A DNA stretch of 64,000 nt from Hemibagrus wyckioides (GCF_019097595.1 NC_080731.1:13688071-13752070), one strand, 5' to 3'; shown: positions 38,626 through 53,491, numbered from the stretch's first letter. The notes: generated from the sequence alone by a model not told the origin. Program-made: numbers and translations.

Positions 38626-41600
38626 ATGATCCCCATCACCGAGCTGCGGTACTTTGTGGATACTCAGCCTGCATACCGTATATTGAAGCCATGGTGGGAC
38701 GTGTTCACCGACTATCTGTCTGTCGTGATGCTGATGATTGCAGTGTTTGGAGGAACCTTACAAGTCACTCAGGACAAGATGATCTGCCTGCCTTGCAAAT
38801 GGGTGGTAAATGAAACCTGTCGAAAGTATTTTGAGGCTGCCTTTGAGCCACAGGGAATCCGATACGACCTTGACAGACACCAGTACAACTATGTCGATGC
38901 TGTGTGCTACGAAAACAAGCTTCACTGGTTCGCAAAGTATTTCCCATATTTGGTGCTGCTGCACACGCTGATCTTCCTGGCGTGCAGCAACTTTTGGTTC
39001 AAGTTCCCTTGGACTAGTTCCAAGCTGGAACATTTTGTCTCCATTCTTCTGAAGTGTTTTGATTCTCCATGGACCACACGAGCATTGTCTGAGACAGTGG
39101 TCGAGGAAAGCGATCCGAAAGCTCTAGGGAAGATGAACGGCTCAATCGACAAAAAAGCATCGTCTGTCAGTGAAGATGTAGAGGCCAGTGTTTCCATGCT
39201 GTCCACCACCAAGTCCCGCTTTGAGCAGGGGATTGTCGACCACTCGGAAAACGGCGTCCTGGACAAAAAAGAGGGCGAACAGGCTAAAGCTCTGTTTGAA
39301 AAGGTTAAAAAATTTAGGCTTCATGTCGAGGAAGGAGATATCGTCTACCGGCTGTACATCCGACAAACCATAATCAAAGTCGTTAAATTCATCCTTATCA
39401 TCTGTTACACTGGCTACTACGTCCACAATATTCAGTTCAGTGTCGATTGTAGTGTGGACATCGAGAATCTTACCGGTTATCAGATGTTTAATTGTGCACA
39501 TCCGCTCGCAACACTTTTCAAAATTTTGGCCTGCTTCTACATAAGTCTCGTTGTTGTGTACGGGATGATCTGCATGTACACACTCAGCTGGATGCTCCGG
39601 CGTTCCCTCAAGAAATACTCCTTCGAGTCTATCAGAGAAGAGAGCAGCTACAGTGACATTCCAGATGTGAAGAATGATTTTGCCTTCATGTTGCACATGA
39701 TTGACCAGTATGATCCTCTCTACTCGAAGCGCTTCGCTGTCTTCCTCTCAGAAGTCAGTGAAAACAAACTCCGCCAGCTTAACCTCAACAACGAGTGGAC
39801 CCTGGACAAGCTACGACAAAGAATCACTAAGAACTCTCAAGACAAGTTAGAGCTGCATCTCTTTATGCTTAGTGGAATCCCGGATACAGTCTTCGACTTG
39901 CTGGAGCTGGAGGTTCTTAAGTTGGAGCTGATCCCTGATGTCACCATTCCTCCTATTATCGCACAGCTTATAAACCTGAGAGAGATGTGGCTGTACCACA
40001 CCCCGGCTAAAATAGAAGCACCAGCTCTTGCGTTTTTGAGAGAAAACCTTAAATCCTTGCACATAAAGTTCACTGACATTAAAGAAATACCTCTTTGGAT
40101 CTACAGTTTGAAGAACCTGACAGAGCTGCAGCTTACAGGGAATCTGAGCGCTGAGAACAATCGCTACATTGTGATCGATGGGCTGCGAGAACTGAAAGGT
40201 CTCAAGGTTCTTAGACTGAAGAGCAACCTGACCAAACTGCCACAGGTCGTCACCGACGTTGGACTGCACCTGCAAAAGCTCTCCATCAACAACGAGGGGA
40301 CCAAACTGATGGTTCTTAATAGCTTGAAGAAGATGGTGAATCTGACCGAGCTGGAGCTGATTCGCTGCGACCTGGAACGCATCCCCCATTCCATCTTCAG
40401 CCTCCACAACCTGCAGGAGATCGATCTGAAGGACAACAACCTGAAGACCATCGAGGAGATCATCAGCTTTCAGCATCTCCATCGACTCGTATGTCTGAAA
40501 CTCTGGTACAACAAGATCGCCTACATCCCAATCCAAATAGGCACTTTGACCAACCTCGAGCGTCTCTACCTGAACCGGAACAAGATCGAGAAAATCCCAA
40601 GTCAGCTGTTTTTCTGTCGTAAGCTGAGGTATCTGGATTTAAGTTACAACAATCTATCAAACATCCCAGCTGACATCGGGTGCCTTCAGAATCTACAGTA
40701 TTTTGCTGTAACTGCCAATAGGGTGAGTCAGATTTATTGGTTTATTTTCTGGTTTATTTTTAGATCAGTCCATCAATTTCTGTTTTGTTGCAGTGGTGAA
40801 AATCACAGCCCAACATGATCAATGTTATTTTATTTATTGTAGAGTTATTATCGTTACGGTACTGTTTTATCCAAGTCTATAAGTATAAGCATTTTAAATT
40901 AAATATACTATCTGAATTCGACAGTTTTGAGCAGTACTACTGTTTCACTTTACTCTTACTGGTAATGCGTTCCCAGTTTGAATACATTTGAGTAATTTAA
41001 GAGTAATTTAAATAAGTTACGTTATTCTGCATAAGAAAAGAGAATAAAAATGAAACTGTTTAACATGGCCAAGTCAGTTAATATTAAATAATTATATTAA
41101 TAGTATTTAATAGTATTAATGATTTCATTATTATTCATTGTTTTAATAGTATTAAAATAATAATGAATAAAAATTACTTTTAAAGGTATTTTCATCCAGA
41201 TGAAGTGCAGGGTTTTACAGACTTTTTATATGACTTGTCCCTAACCCCATTTTGAAGGAATCAAAATTAACTGGTCAATGAACTGGTCAATGCCTGGAGT
41301 CTGAACACATAAACATCACCAGACGCTGGGTTTCTTCCCTGGTGATGTTCTGCTGTGTCTTGACTGCAGCTGTTTCAGTTCCTGCTCGTTCTTCCATATT
41401 TGTTTTCTGTGGTTGTCCAGTCCTGTTGGTTTTCCCGAGCTCATTAGAGCGCTTTCCTTTCTGTTCAGGAATGTATCAAATAGTTGATTTGTCTTTACCT
41501 CAGGTTTTTACTCCCTCACTGATCGATACGCTTTGATTTTTCAGCCTAATGCTAACAGCAACAGGTTTTAAAAGCAAATGTCATATATACAATTAAACAT

Positions 41601-42062
41601 TTTTTATCTTCTTACTTGTGGAGTAACACACCTGACCATGTAGGAGCTGAGCTGTAACTCTCTAATTATTTTTCAGTCCATTAAAAAGTGGGGGCTACAT
41701 GAAAAAGTGATGTAATCTGTACAGCGTTCACCTGACTTGGATGGATTTGGATGAATTTTAATGTTGTATTTTTGATCATTTAATTTCAACCCCAGTGTTC
41801 TGTGGTAGAATGAAAATAACTTTATCAATGACCAAACATGTATGAACCTGTGGTCATTTTGAAAAATTGCAAGCTCCTCTGAATATCACATAGAAAGTAA
41901 TATAGAAAGTAAAAGAAATATACTGTGCTTCTGCTTCACATAACTCACACAGATTACACTCAGTGGGGCTCTCCAAAAAAAATTCCTTACATTTAAAAAA
42001 AATATATATATATATTATAAAACTTGTACCATTGTGCATTTTCTGATCATTAGTTACAAGAA

Positions 42063-42097
<35 letters not shown>

Positions 42098-42649
42098 GCT
42101 GATGATAAGCACAGATTTGTTTATTTATTTTAAATGTCTGCTATGAACTTTCTGGCTTTTTTTCCCATTTAAATGATGTTGAGACAACATGCAGCAAAGA
42201 TCAAAATGATTTTTTTTCATATTTATTTTATTGAAAAATCATTTTATATAGGAATGCATTCTCCACAGTTATTACACTGAAGTTAGTAATTTATTCCTTG
42301 TGTTCCTTTGCACATATTTTTTATATAAATTAAACTCTCGCTGTGTTTCTTTCCCACTTTAACTTTTTTTCAGATTGAGAAGCTTCCTCCTGAGCTGTTC
42401 CAGTGTAAGAAGCTTCGCACTCTGAATCTGGGTAATAACTACCTGCAGTCTTTGCCGTCTCGTTTCGGCGAGCTGATCAACCTGACGCAGTTGGAGCTCC
42501 GGGGGAACGGGCTGGAGTGTCTGCCGGTGGAGCTGGGAGAGTGTAAACTGCTGAAACGCAGCGGCCTGATTGTCGAGGAGCCTATTTTCAATACGCTTCC
42601 CACTGAGGTCAAAGAGCAGCTCTGGAGGGCTGAGAAAGAGGCAGTGTGA
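38626..42649 (+). CDS. lrrc8a: Volume-regulated anion channel subunit LRRC8A (SWELL1), complete
   Basis: Obligate subunit of the plasma-membrane VRAC/VSOAC anion channel, which conducts chloride and organic osmolytes during cell swelling. There are two coding exons: 38626-40722 (699 codons; donor agg|gtgagt) and 42374-42649 (acceptor tttttttcag), giving 790 aa. The N-terminus MIPITELRYFVDTQPAYRIL is near-identical to human. TM1 is about residues 23-46. The first extracellular loop has C54, C57, C65 and C94. RYDLDRHQYNY at 79-89 corresponds to the KYD motif and pore residue R103 of human (here R84). TM2 follows at about 104-125 and TM3/TM4 at about 245-330, then a long cytosolic LRR domain (about 15 repeats, e.g. 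LERLYLNRNKIEKIP). The exon junction R|I falls inside an LRR. The first extracellular loop is about 20 residues shorter than in human. The start has an AAACAATGA context and a stop-free in-frame coding exon. Confidence 0.97.
42063..42097. repeat. (AAT)n microsatellite
   Basis: About 11 AAT units in the lrrc8a intron (40723-42373). The remainder of this intron is AT-rich with no recognised element. Confidence 0.9.
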
Positions 42650-43023
42650 GAGCGGCACACAAACACACCGCTGTTTCTGAATCCAGAGCTGTCTGGAGCA
42701 AATCGGCGCACTGCGTCATAGAGCAACATTCAGGACACGCTCTCAAAAGTTATTAATAACCAGAGGTGGAAAGTGTACAAAACACACCGACATGCTGCCA
42801 CTTTAGAAATAATTGAGTAAAAGTAATCAGAAATTACACAAAATGTTTTCCTTTCTGTTATGTTCATATGTTAACTAACCATGCTGAAGTGAACACACTT
42901 CAAATATTAATAGAATATGAAGAAAAGCTACGTTAGCAGACAAATACTGAGCTGACTAGCTTCATTACTGAGCTAGCTATTGTTAAAGATTTCACATTTT
43001 CCTTCATCCTTGATGGATCATGG

Positions 43024-43059
<36 letters not shown>

Positions 43060-46000
43060 GGCTAACAAACTATTCAGGTGTGTGCACTATTAGTTTCATC
43101 ATTGGTTTATTTATTATGTTTTCCAGTTATGGAAAATACATAACATTAGGCAAGATATTTAAGAACTCACAGCGCCTTATCTCTGCTAAAAACACATCCT
43201 TTATCTGCCTTCTCTCTTTTCTTTTTTTTGTGCTTCATCAACTTTTCTTTTATTCAGCATACCTCTTTTATTAAGATACATTTCAGGAGTCGTTTATCGA
43301 ATCATACCAAAGGCTAACACACAATTCCTGACACTTTTTTTATTTTTATACGTAGGTCTGAATTCCTTGTTGATTTTCAACAGAATTTCACTCTGCTCTG
43401 AGAGATGTGAACTCATACACAGTTTAGTGTGCCGTGTACCAGTACGTGTACTGGTGTGAATTCTAGTTATTTTTAGTGCACTAGAGGCTGTTTCCGTATT
43501 ATTTTTGGAAGGTCACATGGGCAGAATGAAACAGGACAGCAGGCTGTGTTTCGGCTCATCAGCCTTAAGTTTGCTGAGTGATGGATCCCATAGCAGCACT
43601 CGGAAATATTTAACACAATAGAGTTTTGCTAACAAACGCTGAAATCTTAAATCTGGCTCGCTAGTTTAGCTTACCTGTACATGTTCCTGCAGTTTGATTT
43701 TTTTTTTGGAGCTGTGAATATCAACAATATTCACAGATATATTCATCACAGTTTCTTTGGAAACATTTTAAAACTTAAAGATAGCTGATGCTCATCTGTC
43801 TCCACTGTTCCGGAACATTTTGGTAGAAAACTGCTTTATTTTGTCATTTTATATACAATTTGTATCTACTCTTTCACTCACAGTCTTCTGTGGTTAAATG
43901 TGCATTAGCCATTTTCTCTGTAAGTGATTAAAAAGTAATGCAGCAAAAAAATAAAACTCAAGTACTATGATTTAATTATACTCAGTTTGAGTACTGATAC
44001 AGCAAAAGACTAATGTAATGAGAGCACATGTAGTGTGGTGTTACTTTCCACCCCTGGTTAATAGCATAAAGGAAATGTTGTTATGTTGTGTTAAGCAGAC
44101 TGGTGTGAAGTACAGCTAGAAGCGCTGTACACTCTGAGCTTCCTGTGCTTCTGGGTTTAGAATTAATACGGTCAGTCAAAAAACAAAAAACAAAACAAGA
44201 AATCATCAGAAGTGCAGCTCATCTTTATTCTCCATCGTGGTGATACACCGTTCACATGAGGGCACAGTTCCACCTTTGGTGAATTCATGTCATGAGCACT
44301 TTATGGTCTTGATTGTGAACAATGATCTCACTGAAATAGATTTTACTCCCTGCTTAAAAACAGAAATCAGATGTCTGTATTAAAAAAATCTATATACATA
44401 GAGAGACATTTGAGCCGAGTAGGAGTTTTGACCGGATTTGCATTTTACCAATATGATGCACTCTTCTAATGGGAAATATTATCAGTTCATTATGTTACTC
44501 AGTGCATGCAGGAAATAAGTGTTTGTGGATACATGTGGTGCGCGTGTGTGTACATTTAATATAACCGGAGTTATATCTTAGCACTGTAATTGCTAAGCGC
44601 TGTACAGCCATTTTCAAACATATTATAAATGTCATTTGTTAAATCTCTCTTCTGTGGAAGGGGTTTGAAGCACAGGGTTAAACCTGTTTATTCAGTGCAC
44701 TTAATGATCATTTCTGCAGTGAAAACCTTCATTCGTTGAAAAGCATCTGTCGAGCCACCAGTTCATACACAGTCCATGTTGGTGATGTAGAACGTAGCAC
44801 TTTTTTTTCCTTTTTTTTTTTTTTAAACAGATGTTTTGTGTGTGTGTGTGTGTTATCTGTCTGCTTCAGTATGTGAGACTCGGGTCAGTATTTGGTGTAC
44901 TGTAAGTGTGTTCAGAGTGTCTGCATGTTTACACCACTCGAATTAACAATGCAAATACATGCTGAAATTCGTACTCGTGAGCATTCATGTACACACACAC
45001 TGTATGTTACGTACAGTATGTGGGTGAATATCATTTCTTAAAGACGAAAACATAGGGTGTTGTTTTTTTATTATTATTATTATTATTATGTTTTGTTTTT
45101 GTGTCACCTTTCACCTGTGTGTTATTGTACAACACTGAAGGGCAATTTATCAGCCAGAGGCTCTGATCCTCTGTGTGAATGTTCGGAGTTTGACATGCCG
45201 TGTTGCACTTAACATCGAGATGATACACAAACGTATCATTTTCCTTTCATAATGAAGAAAAATGCACTGCTGATGAGACAATCAGGAACATTTTGTGAAG
45301 TGCCACGCGCTCTGCTGGCTTCTGTTCGTTTTATTGAAGCGTCTTATAGCCCACTTTATGAGTGAAAGCTGTCGATCATGTAGCACTGACTTTTTGTGTA
45401 GCGACTCTCACACCTTTTCCTGATTTTTTTTTTTTCCATTTTCTCAATCATAATGTGTTAGGTTACCTCAGTGCTGTTTGTATTAGCAGAATACTCTGTT
45501 AGCTACAGAGATTTCCCAGAGTTTAACAGTTTAATGTATTACTCAGGTAAATTCCACTCAGCTTCCTACTGACAGCTTCATCAATCTGTTTCCTCTCCTA
45601 TAAGTGATTTAAGTACAGTATCTTCATGCATTGCCATTTCTAACGCAGGATATTTGACTACTTTTTAATTTCTATTTATATGATGTTTTTATCACATACA
45701 ATGTTTTTTAATGGATTTTTTTTTTTTTTTTTGCTCAGTGTTGTCTTAAACTGTCTTGACCTGTTAGTTATTTGTTTTGTTTTTTGTAATCATGAAGCCA
45801 CTCTGCCACATCTAATCTTCTTTCTCTGCTGATGTTAATGATTATAGTGACGTGCATGAAGGTATACAGAAGAGTTCTGGCTCCTAAATGGCTAAATCAA
45901 ATCCACTGAAATCTTCCGATCTTGTTTTAACACAAATAATCTGACTGCTCTTACCATTTGAACCTGTGTTATTCTACACATGCAGTCTATTGCAGTGCAG

Positions 46001-46300
46001 ATAATTTCTCTAGCTGATTAAAAGCATCAAGAATATTTTCCGTTCTTCCGTTTTTTTTGACACAGGTCCTTGTCTTTGGCACAAATATGAAAACATGCTT
46101 TATTTGCCAAAACAATACCAACTAGTGTTGTAACAATATTAGGTATCATGTTAGATGTACATTTTATTTATCTGGCTTCAGTGTGTTTAATTACTGATCT
46201 ACTTGTCATAATGTGGTAAATTTGTCCTTCCTACAAATGGAAATTTAATAAACTCATATGTAATTTCCTTGGTTCCGGTGCTAATTTGTTGGTTGTATTT
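42650..46300 (+). other. lrrc8a: lrrc8a 3' UTR and downstream DNA
   Basis: No further coding sequence. There is a 30-base poly-T tract at 43025-43054, (TTA)n at 45068-45088, and several candidate polyA hexamers, including AATAAA near 43971 and 46247-46252. The human LRRC8A 3' UTR is long (recalled), so much of this may be transcribed; the end cannot be fixed. Confidence 0.4.
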
Positions 46301-46348
46301 CTGCCATTCCTGTACGATAGAAGTTAGAGAATGCATGCTGCATTGGTG

Positions 46349-46692
46349 TCCCATTGCTTGTGTAGTGACAATGGTGATTAATAGGAGAAAATAAAAAATA
46401 GCAATCTTAAACGTATGGGACAACGATCAGATTTTGCTGTTAGCTCCCAAACACATAAGAGCAAGAGCTACTTTTCTCTTACATTTTTTTTTTTTTTTCC
46501 TCAACAAGGTTAGTGTCACATTAATTTGAACTCCAGGGTAAAAAGCAGCTTATACGATGCAGTTGAGTCATGGTAAAGACTCGGCTGTGCTGGTCAGTTA
46601 GATGGTGTTAGTGTTGGTGGTGATATTAGCCTGACAGTTTTGGCTTTGGAAGCTGAGTGTACAGATGAGGAGATGGGAGAGCAGGACAGACT
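46349..46692 (+). repeat. dispersed/duplicated repeat, copy 1
   Basis: Shares with 48359-48730 the series 'cttgtgtagtgacaatgg', 'agagcaagagct', 'gcagcttata', 'aaagact', 'ttggtggtgatatta' and 'gtgtacagatgag', with many small differences and an A/T-tract insertion. No coding potential. Confidence 0.7.
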
Positions 46693-46710
46693 TATGTAAT
46701 CCCACAGCAC

Positions 46711-46965
46711 ATGCTCCCTCCACTAACTTGCTGTATTTACCTGCATCAGATTTTCAAAACCAGAAACAGACCCCTGACTACCCGAAGACAATTATCACAC
46801 CATTACCTTCCCTTCAAAACCTTCAGCCAGGTTGACCTGAGTCACCATCCCAAAAGGTACAAGAAAGTCATACATCAAGACTTTTTTTGTTCTTGGCTCC
46901 CATTTGGTGGAATAAAATCCCCCAGGTGTTTAAACAGCTGTCTTCAAATAAAGACTGAAAAAAAT
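46711..46965 (+). mobile_element. LINE-like C-terminal remnant
   Basis: The + strand reads SWLPFGGIKSPRCLN with 'cttcaaataaagactgaaaa' after it. This resembles the W.elP...fk..lk tail of LINE ORF2 proteins (compare 17378-17600), but it is degraded. A poly-A tract follows at 46986-47001. Confidence 0.35.
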
Positions 46966-47314
46966 CCTTAAATGATCAGTAAAGCAAAAAAAAAAAAAAA
47001 AGATTGTAGAAGTGTTTTGTGTGCTATTCCAACTCCTTTCTAGCAGGAGAAAAGGAGCTTTCTAATTATTCTAATATTTATACTTAGACCCTGACCTATT
47101 TGCACTAGGATGTAATAAATCTAATAGTAAATGTATCACATTTCCAAAAATACCTTCTGTAAGTCGCTCTGAATCAAAAATACTGAGGGAAGTATAAAAG
47201 AGTCTTTCATTGTGTCTCCTCTCTACTGGGAACTGGGAACTGGGAACTGTAAGGGTCAGCTGCACACCTCCTATTTCCACGTTATTCCCAGTGTGTGTTC
47301 ATGACAGCACTCTA

Positions 47315-47328
47315 CCACGAGGTGGCAG
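47315..47328 (+). promoter_or_regulatory. CTCF-like motif upstream of ppil3
   Basis: CCACGAGGTGGCAG fits the CTCF core consensus (CCANNAGRKGGCRS) with no mismatch. It sits 135 bases before the ppil3 start codon. Binding is not shown. Confidence 0.5.
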
Positions 47329-47339
47329 TAAAGAGACCG

Positions 47340-47463
47340 CGATCGCGGAAAAGAAGAGGAACTCTAGTTATACGTTCATTTTCTTCCGGAATGTTTTTAA
47401 TGAGGCACCGATCCCGGCACATTCAACTAAGTGCAGGGCAACTTTAACTCCAGTCGGTTTAAA
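47340..47463 (+). promoter_or_regulatory. ppil3: ppil3 promoter / 5' UTR region
   Basis: CpG-containing stretch (gaccgcgatcgcgg) and an ETS-type site, cttccgga, at about 47383-47390, shortly before the ATG at 47464. This is typical of TATA-less housekeeping promoters. The transcription start is not determined. Confidence 0.45.
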
Positions 47464-49509
47464 ATGGTAAAAATAGTTGTCTTTTATTATTCAGTATATT
47501 CTTATTAAGCAGTTTATAACATTCGTGTTCGATGTATAGTTGTATCGTAATGCTGTTAGACGCGAGATCCTTTATTTACACTACTGTATCGTGACTGTGT
47601 TCTGTGTTAGTCTACGGCTCGCCTAGTTCACTATACTTTTATGATGATTATAATAGACAGTGAATAATGAAATAACGTGAAATAAATGATTGTTTTTCAG
47701 TCGGTCACATTGCATACAGACCTCGGGGACATGAAAATCGAGCTGTTCTGTGAGCGGACTCCTAAAAGCTCTGAGGTGGGACACGGTCACTTCACACACT
47801 GACCAGAGCTGATTAACTCAGATTTATAAAGGTGCCAGAGTCGAATTGGATTATTTTATACTTGTACAAATAACCTGGAGAATATGTAGGACATGATTTA
47901 AAAAAGAGAAAGATTCACGTACGGATGTGTAAAAAAAAACAAAAAAGTGAATAAAAAGAAGTCAGGTCCGGGATGCTTGTTTGTGATTGGATGCGCCTCC
48001 TGTCAATCATTTTATAGACACTGTATTTCCTGGGGGCGGAGCTTTGTGAACTTGGATGGGAATGGGCTCAAAGAGTGAAGGGGAAAAAATATTTAAATGT
48101 CTAACTCACCTAACAGCTAGACACTTTATTTTACAGAATACGCCTCTAACTGTGTGTTCATGTCTTTACATTTACTGTGTAAAACTTATTTTACAGAATT
48201 TTCTAGCCTTGTGTGCAAGTGGTTTCTACAATGGCTGCATCTTTCATCGAAACATTAAAGGCTTTATGGTCCAGACAGGAGACCCCACAGGTAAATATCA
48301 CATCATTTAACAAAACCTGATTAAGGAAATTAATTTTTTTCTGTGCTGCACTGACCTCCCAATGCTTGTGTAGTGACAATGGGGTTTAATAGGAAAGAAA
48401 TGAATCATCAATCTGAAATGTAAGAGACACCAGTCTGATGCACTTTTTACTCCTAAATACAAAAGAGCAAGAGCTCAAGGTTCATAGTGATGTTGTATTC
48501 ATTTGAAATCCAGTGTAAAATACAATGGAGACAGGAAACGTTAGACTCCGAGATACAGAATGCAATGCAGCTTATATGATCCAGTTGTGCCGAGTTATTA
48601 TAGCAAAGACTGTGATGGTCAGGTTAGTGATCTATAAGATTATGTTATTGTTGGTGGTGATATTAACATGACAGCTTTGAAAGCTGTTTGGTTTGAGCAG
48701 TGTACAGATGAGAGAGAAGGACAGACTAATGGACTAAAGTGTTGCTGCATTGTTGTCTTTAGGTAGAGGTGAATTTCAGTCATAATGATTAGTGTACACT
48801 TGAAATACTAATTGTGGGTGAAATAGGAGACCAGTTTGTTGGGGAAAGATGTTTAAACCCAAAATATCTGCTCAGAAATTAATTTTAAAAAATCTGTTAC
48901 GCAGTTGAAGTTTAATTAAATTCTGACTCTGTATATTTAAATAAGTTGGTATGTATTTTTTTATTGTTTTTATTTCATTAGTACACCTGAGCAGTTGTTT
49001 CTTACATGCTCTTGTTTTGTCTTCATCTTAATGCAGGGACAGGAAAAGGAGGAACAAGTATTTGGGGAAGAAAGTTTGAAGATGAATTTAGCGAACATTT
49101 GAAAGTAAGTTAACAAAACACTAAAATTGCATCTGTGTGAAGAAGACATATGTTTACAGTGCATTGTTTTTGTGTTTTTTGAGCAGCACAATGTCAGGGG
49201 GGTGGTGTCCATGGCAAATAACGGACCTAATACCAACGCTTCGCAGTTCTATTTCACCTACGCCAAACAGCCTCACCTGGACATGAAATACACAGTGTTT
49301 GGAAAGTATGTCATTGTCCTTTTGCTGAATCCATTACACCACAGTGTACAGATCACTAATTAACTTTGCTCTGCTTCCACAGAATAATCGATGGTTTAGA
49401 GACTCTGGATGAGTTGGAGAAACTCCCCGTTCACGAAAAGACGTTTCGGCCTTTGACTGAGGTCCACATTAAGGATGTGACTATTCACGCAAACCCGTTT
49501 GCAGTTTAA
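47464..49509 (+). CDS. ppil3: Peptidyl-prolyl cis-trans isomerase-like 3 (PPIL3), complete
   Basis: Cyclophilin-family prolyl isomerase found in spliceosomal complexes. Six coding exons: 47464-47466 (the ATG alone), 47701-47775, 48197-48290, 49037-49104, 49187-49305 and 49383-49509. All have GT/AG junctions and total 161 aa, equal to human PPIL3. The protein reads [20 protein letters not shown] and later [20 protein letters not shown] (catalytic-type Arg44, Phe49, Met50, Gln52). It continues [40 protein letters not shown] and [16 protein letters not shown], and ends HANPFAV. Exon 1 contributing only the start codon is notable but supported by frame and homology (M|SVTLHTD). An AATAAAG about 45 bases after the stop (near 49552) is a plausible polyA signal. 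Confidence 0.96.
48359..48730 (+). repeat. dispersed/duplicated repeat, copy 2 (ppil3 intron 3)
   Basis: Second copy of 46349-46692, same orientation, about 2.0 kb away, inside the ppil3 intron between exons 48197-48290 and 49037-49104. It could be a local duplication or two insertions of an unnamed family. Confidence 0.7.
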
Positions 49510-50084
49510 GGCTCTGTGGATCAGGATGATCTGTAAGGACAGTTCTTCAAAAATAAAGAGGTTTAATGTTTGTACAGAACACTTTGGAATTTTTAAAACC
49601 TTGTGATAAGTTGTGTATTTTTATATGCATTTTTCCCTTCTGTTTATGTTCTTTGATTTCAGATAGTGACTGGAATCGTGTGTCATTTAAAAAAAATAAA
49701 AATAAAAAATAAGATAAACAGAAATTGTGTAGAGTTTTGTCTTTAATTTCTCAGCTCAGTTTTATAGGAATGAATGCCAAAAAACCCACTTGAAATATGT
49801 ACTTGACTTAGTTTCTTTGTAAGCACCAATTCAGTACATCTTCCACTGCCTCCTTCCTGTTTCTGTTAAACAGGTTTAGCTTTTTGCACTCATAGTTGAT
49901 GACACACACTTGTTGATATAATCATCCCCAAGTCTGAGACATGGTTTTGTGGCTTTATTCTTCCCAAAAGCAGTGATTCAAGTATTCAAGGCTATTTCAC
50001 ATATTTCAGATATCATCACAGGGAGTCTTTCCTTGCCACCGTCGCTGCAGGCTTGCTCATTAGGGATAAAATAGTTTAATCATT

Positions 50085-50200
50085 TAATTTAATAATCTTT
50101 TTCCTTCTTTCTCTGTTTCTCTTCTTTTGTAAAGCTGCACATTTTGAGACAATGTCCATTGTAAAAGGCGCTATACAAATAAACTGAATTGAAATTGAGA
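50085..50200 (+). mobile_element. LINE 3' UTR end fragment
   Basis: 'gtaaagctgcacattttgag', 'acaatgtccattgtaaaagg' and 'cgctatacaaataaactgaa' followed by TTGAAATTGA is the characteristic tail of a teleost L2-type LINE as I recall it. It lies between ppil3 and the SDR gene. Confidence 0.6.
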
Positions 50201-50278
50201 TATGAATTTCTGTTTCAACTGCCCAAAGACAATGTGACAACGATGAACAAATCAGCCACTGCTAACTATCAAACAAAA

Positions 50279-50362
50279 CACACACAGTCACACACACACA
50301 CAATGATATACTACAATAAGTAATTATTTATATATATATATATAAATATATATATATAATAT
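50279..50362. repeat. (CA)n and (TA)n simple repeats
   Basis: Short CA run near 50285-50300 and an AT-alternating tract at 50331-50362. Confidence 0.85.
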
Positions 50363-50639
50363 ATTTTTACCTTTAAGAGTACTTGCTAAATAAATTTTGA
50401 ACCAGCGTGACTTTTATCTCATTTCGATAAAGAGAATAGCTTCGGGGACTTTTAATTTTTTTGACCGGTCATTTCGACCCGGAACACATATAAAATGTGC
50501 AATTTGGTTTTTTTTTTTGTTGTTGTTGTTTTTTTTCCCTAAATTTGAGTTTAATTGAATATTTCATTTCGGTGTATATTTTCTTGATTCGTTATAGTTT
50601 GCGGTGTAATGTAATAATATTTTTTGCATGTTTTAGCTG

Positions 50640-50766
50640 GTATATTTCGTGTTAAGGAGGCGGTGCGGTGGTGCGTGACCACGCCCACTCGTAACTTTAC
50701 ACGCCTGTGCGTGTGCCTGAATTGGTGTTTGTCCGCGTGAGAAACTCGTGAACGTCAAATTCCGTG
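50640..50766 (+). promoter_or_regulatory. promoter region of the SDR gene
   Basis: A short GC/CpG-rich island in AT-rich DNA, with 'gaggcggtgcggtggtgcgt' and a KLF/Sp-type 'ccacgccc', ends at the start codon at 50767. No TATA box was seen at a fitting place. Confidence 0.45.
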
Positions 50767-52768
<2,002 letters not shown>

Positions 52769-52905
52769 AGCCACGTCACCATAAATCTGATTAGAAGTAA
52801 ATAAAAGTTTGAATAGAATGATCAAATATCCTTATAGTAAACTTGGGTAAATGGTTCATAGTGTTTATAAGTTCATACTTTTTTTTTCTGTTTATCTCTG
52901 ATCTT

Positions 52906-52906
<1 letters not shown>

Positions 52907-52943
<37 letters not shown>
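52907..52943. repeat. (CT)n(CA)n microsatellite
   Basis: Between the convergent SDR and zbtb26 genes. Confidence 0.95.
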
Positions 52944-53491
52944 GAGTATATCTCCTTATAATTAGGTGATAAAGGATACTTTTCTGATCAAAATTAAAGT
53001 GAATAAGCTGCTTTCTAATCGTGACATTATATTTAATTAATCACAAGTTTGCCAGTCATCTCACAGGTAGAATTAGAAAATTATTCTATTTATGAATTTA
53101 CATGGTTGGAAAAAGACAGTTAAGGAAACAACACAAAAATCATGACTGAGGTTTCATGCGTATTTTGCAGAGGTCCCACTAAAAACACTTTGTAAAGGAT
53201 AGTTGTTATCTCCCAGCACAGAAAAGCTGATGCTTTTAACCAATTGAGAAAGGATACGAGTGAGCAGTTGAGGATTAAGGGCCCAACCCTATCCATGATC
53301 CGTACTTCAGAGGAAGGATAATCGTTCATTTAAAATGAATACAAAACAGCAGCTGTTGAATACAGTACAATGACCAACTACACAATAATACATGTAACAG
53401 AGTTCATACATTGGGTACACGTTAACCATTAGTGTGTGCATACCGGGCCTTGCCATATATACAGGACGAGTCTTTAGTAGCTGTAGTAGAT

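Noticed and set aside
38758..40660. Several long reading frames antisense to or out of frame with lrrc8a
   Set aside because: Shadows of the strongly coding lrrc8a exon. None has a recognisable domain.
40723..40818. Extension of the lrrc8a frame past AGG into VSQIYWFIF
   Set aside because: This is read-through into the intron. The donor gtgagt at 40723 and the acceptor at 42373 restore the conserved LRR sequence.
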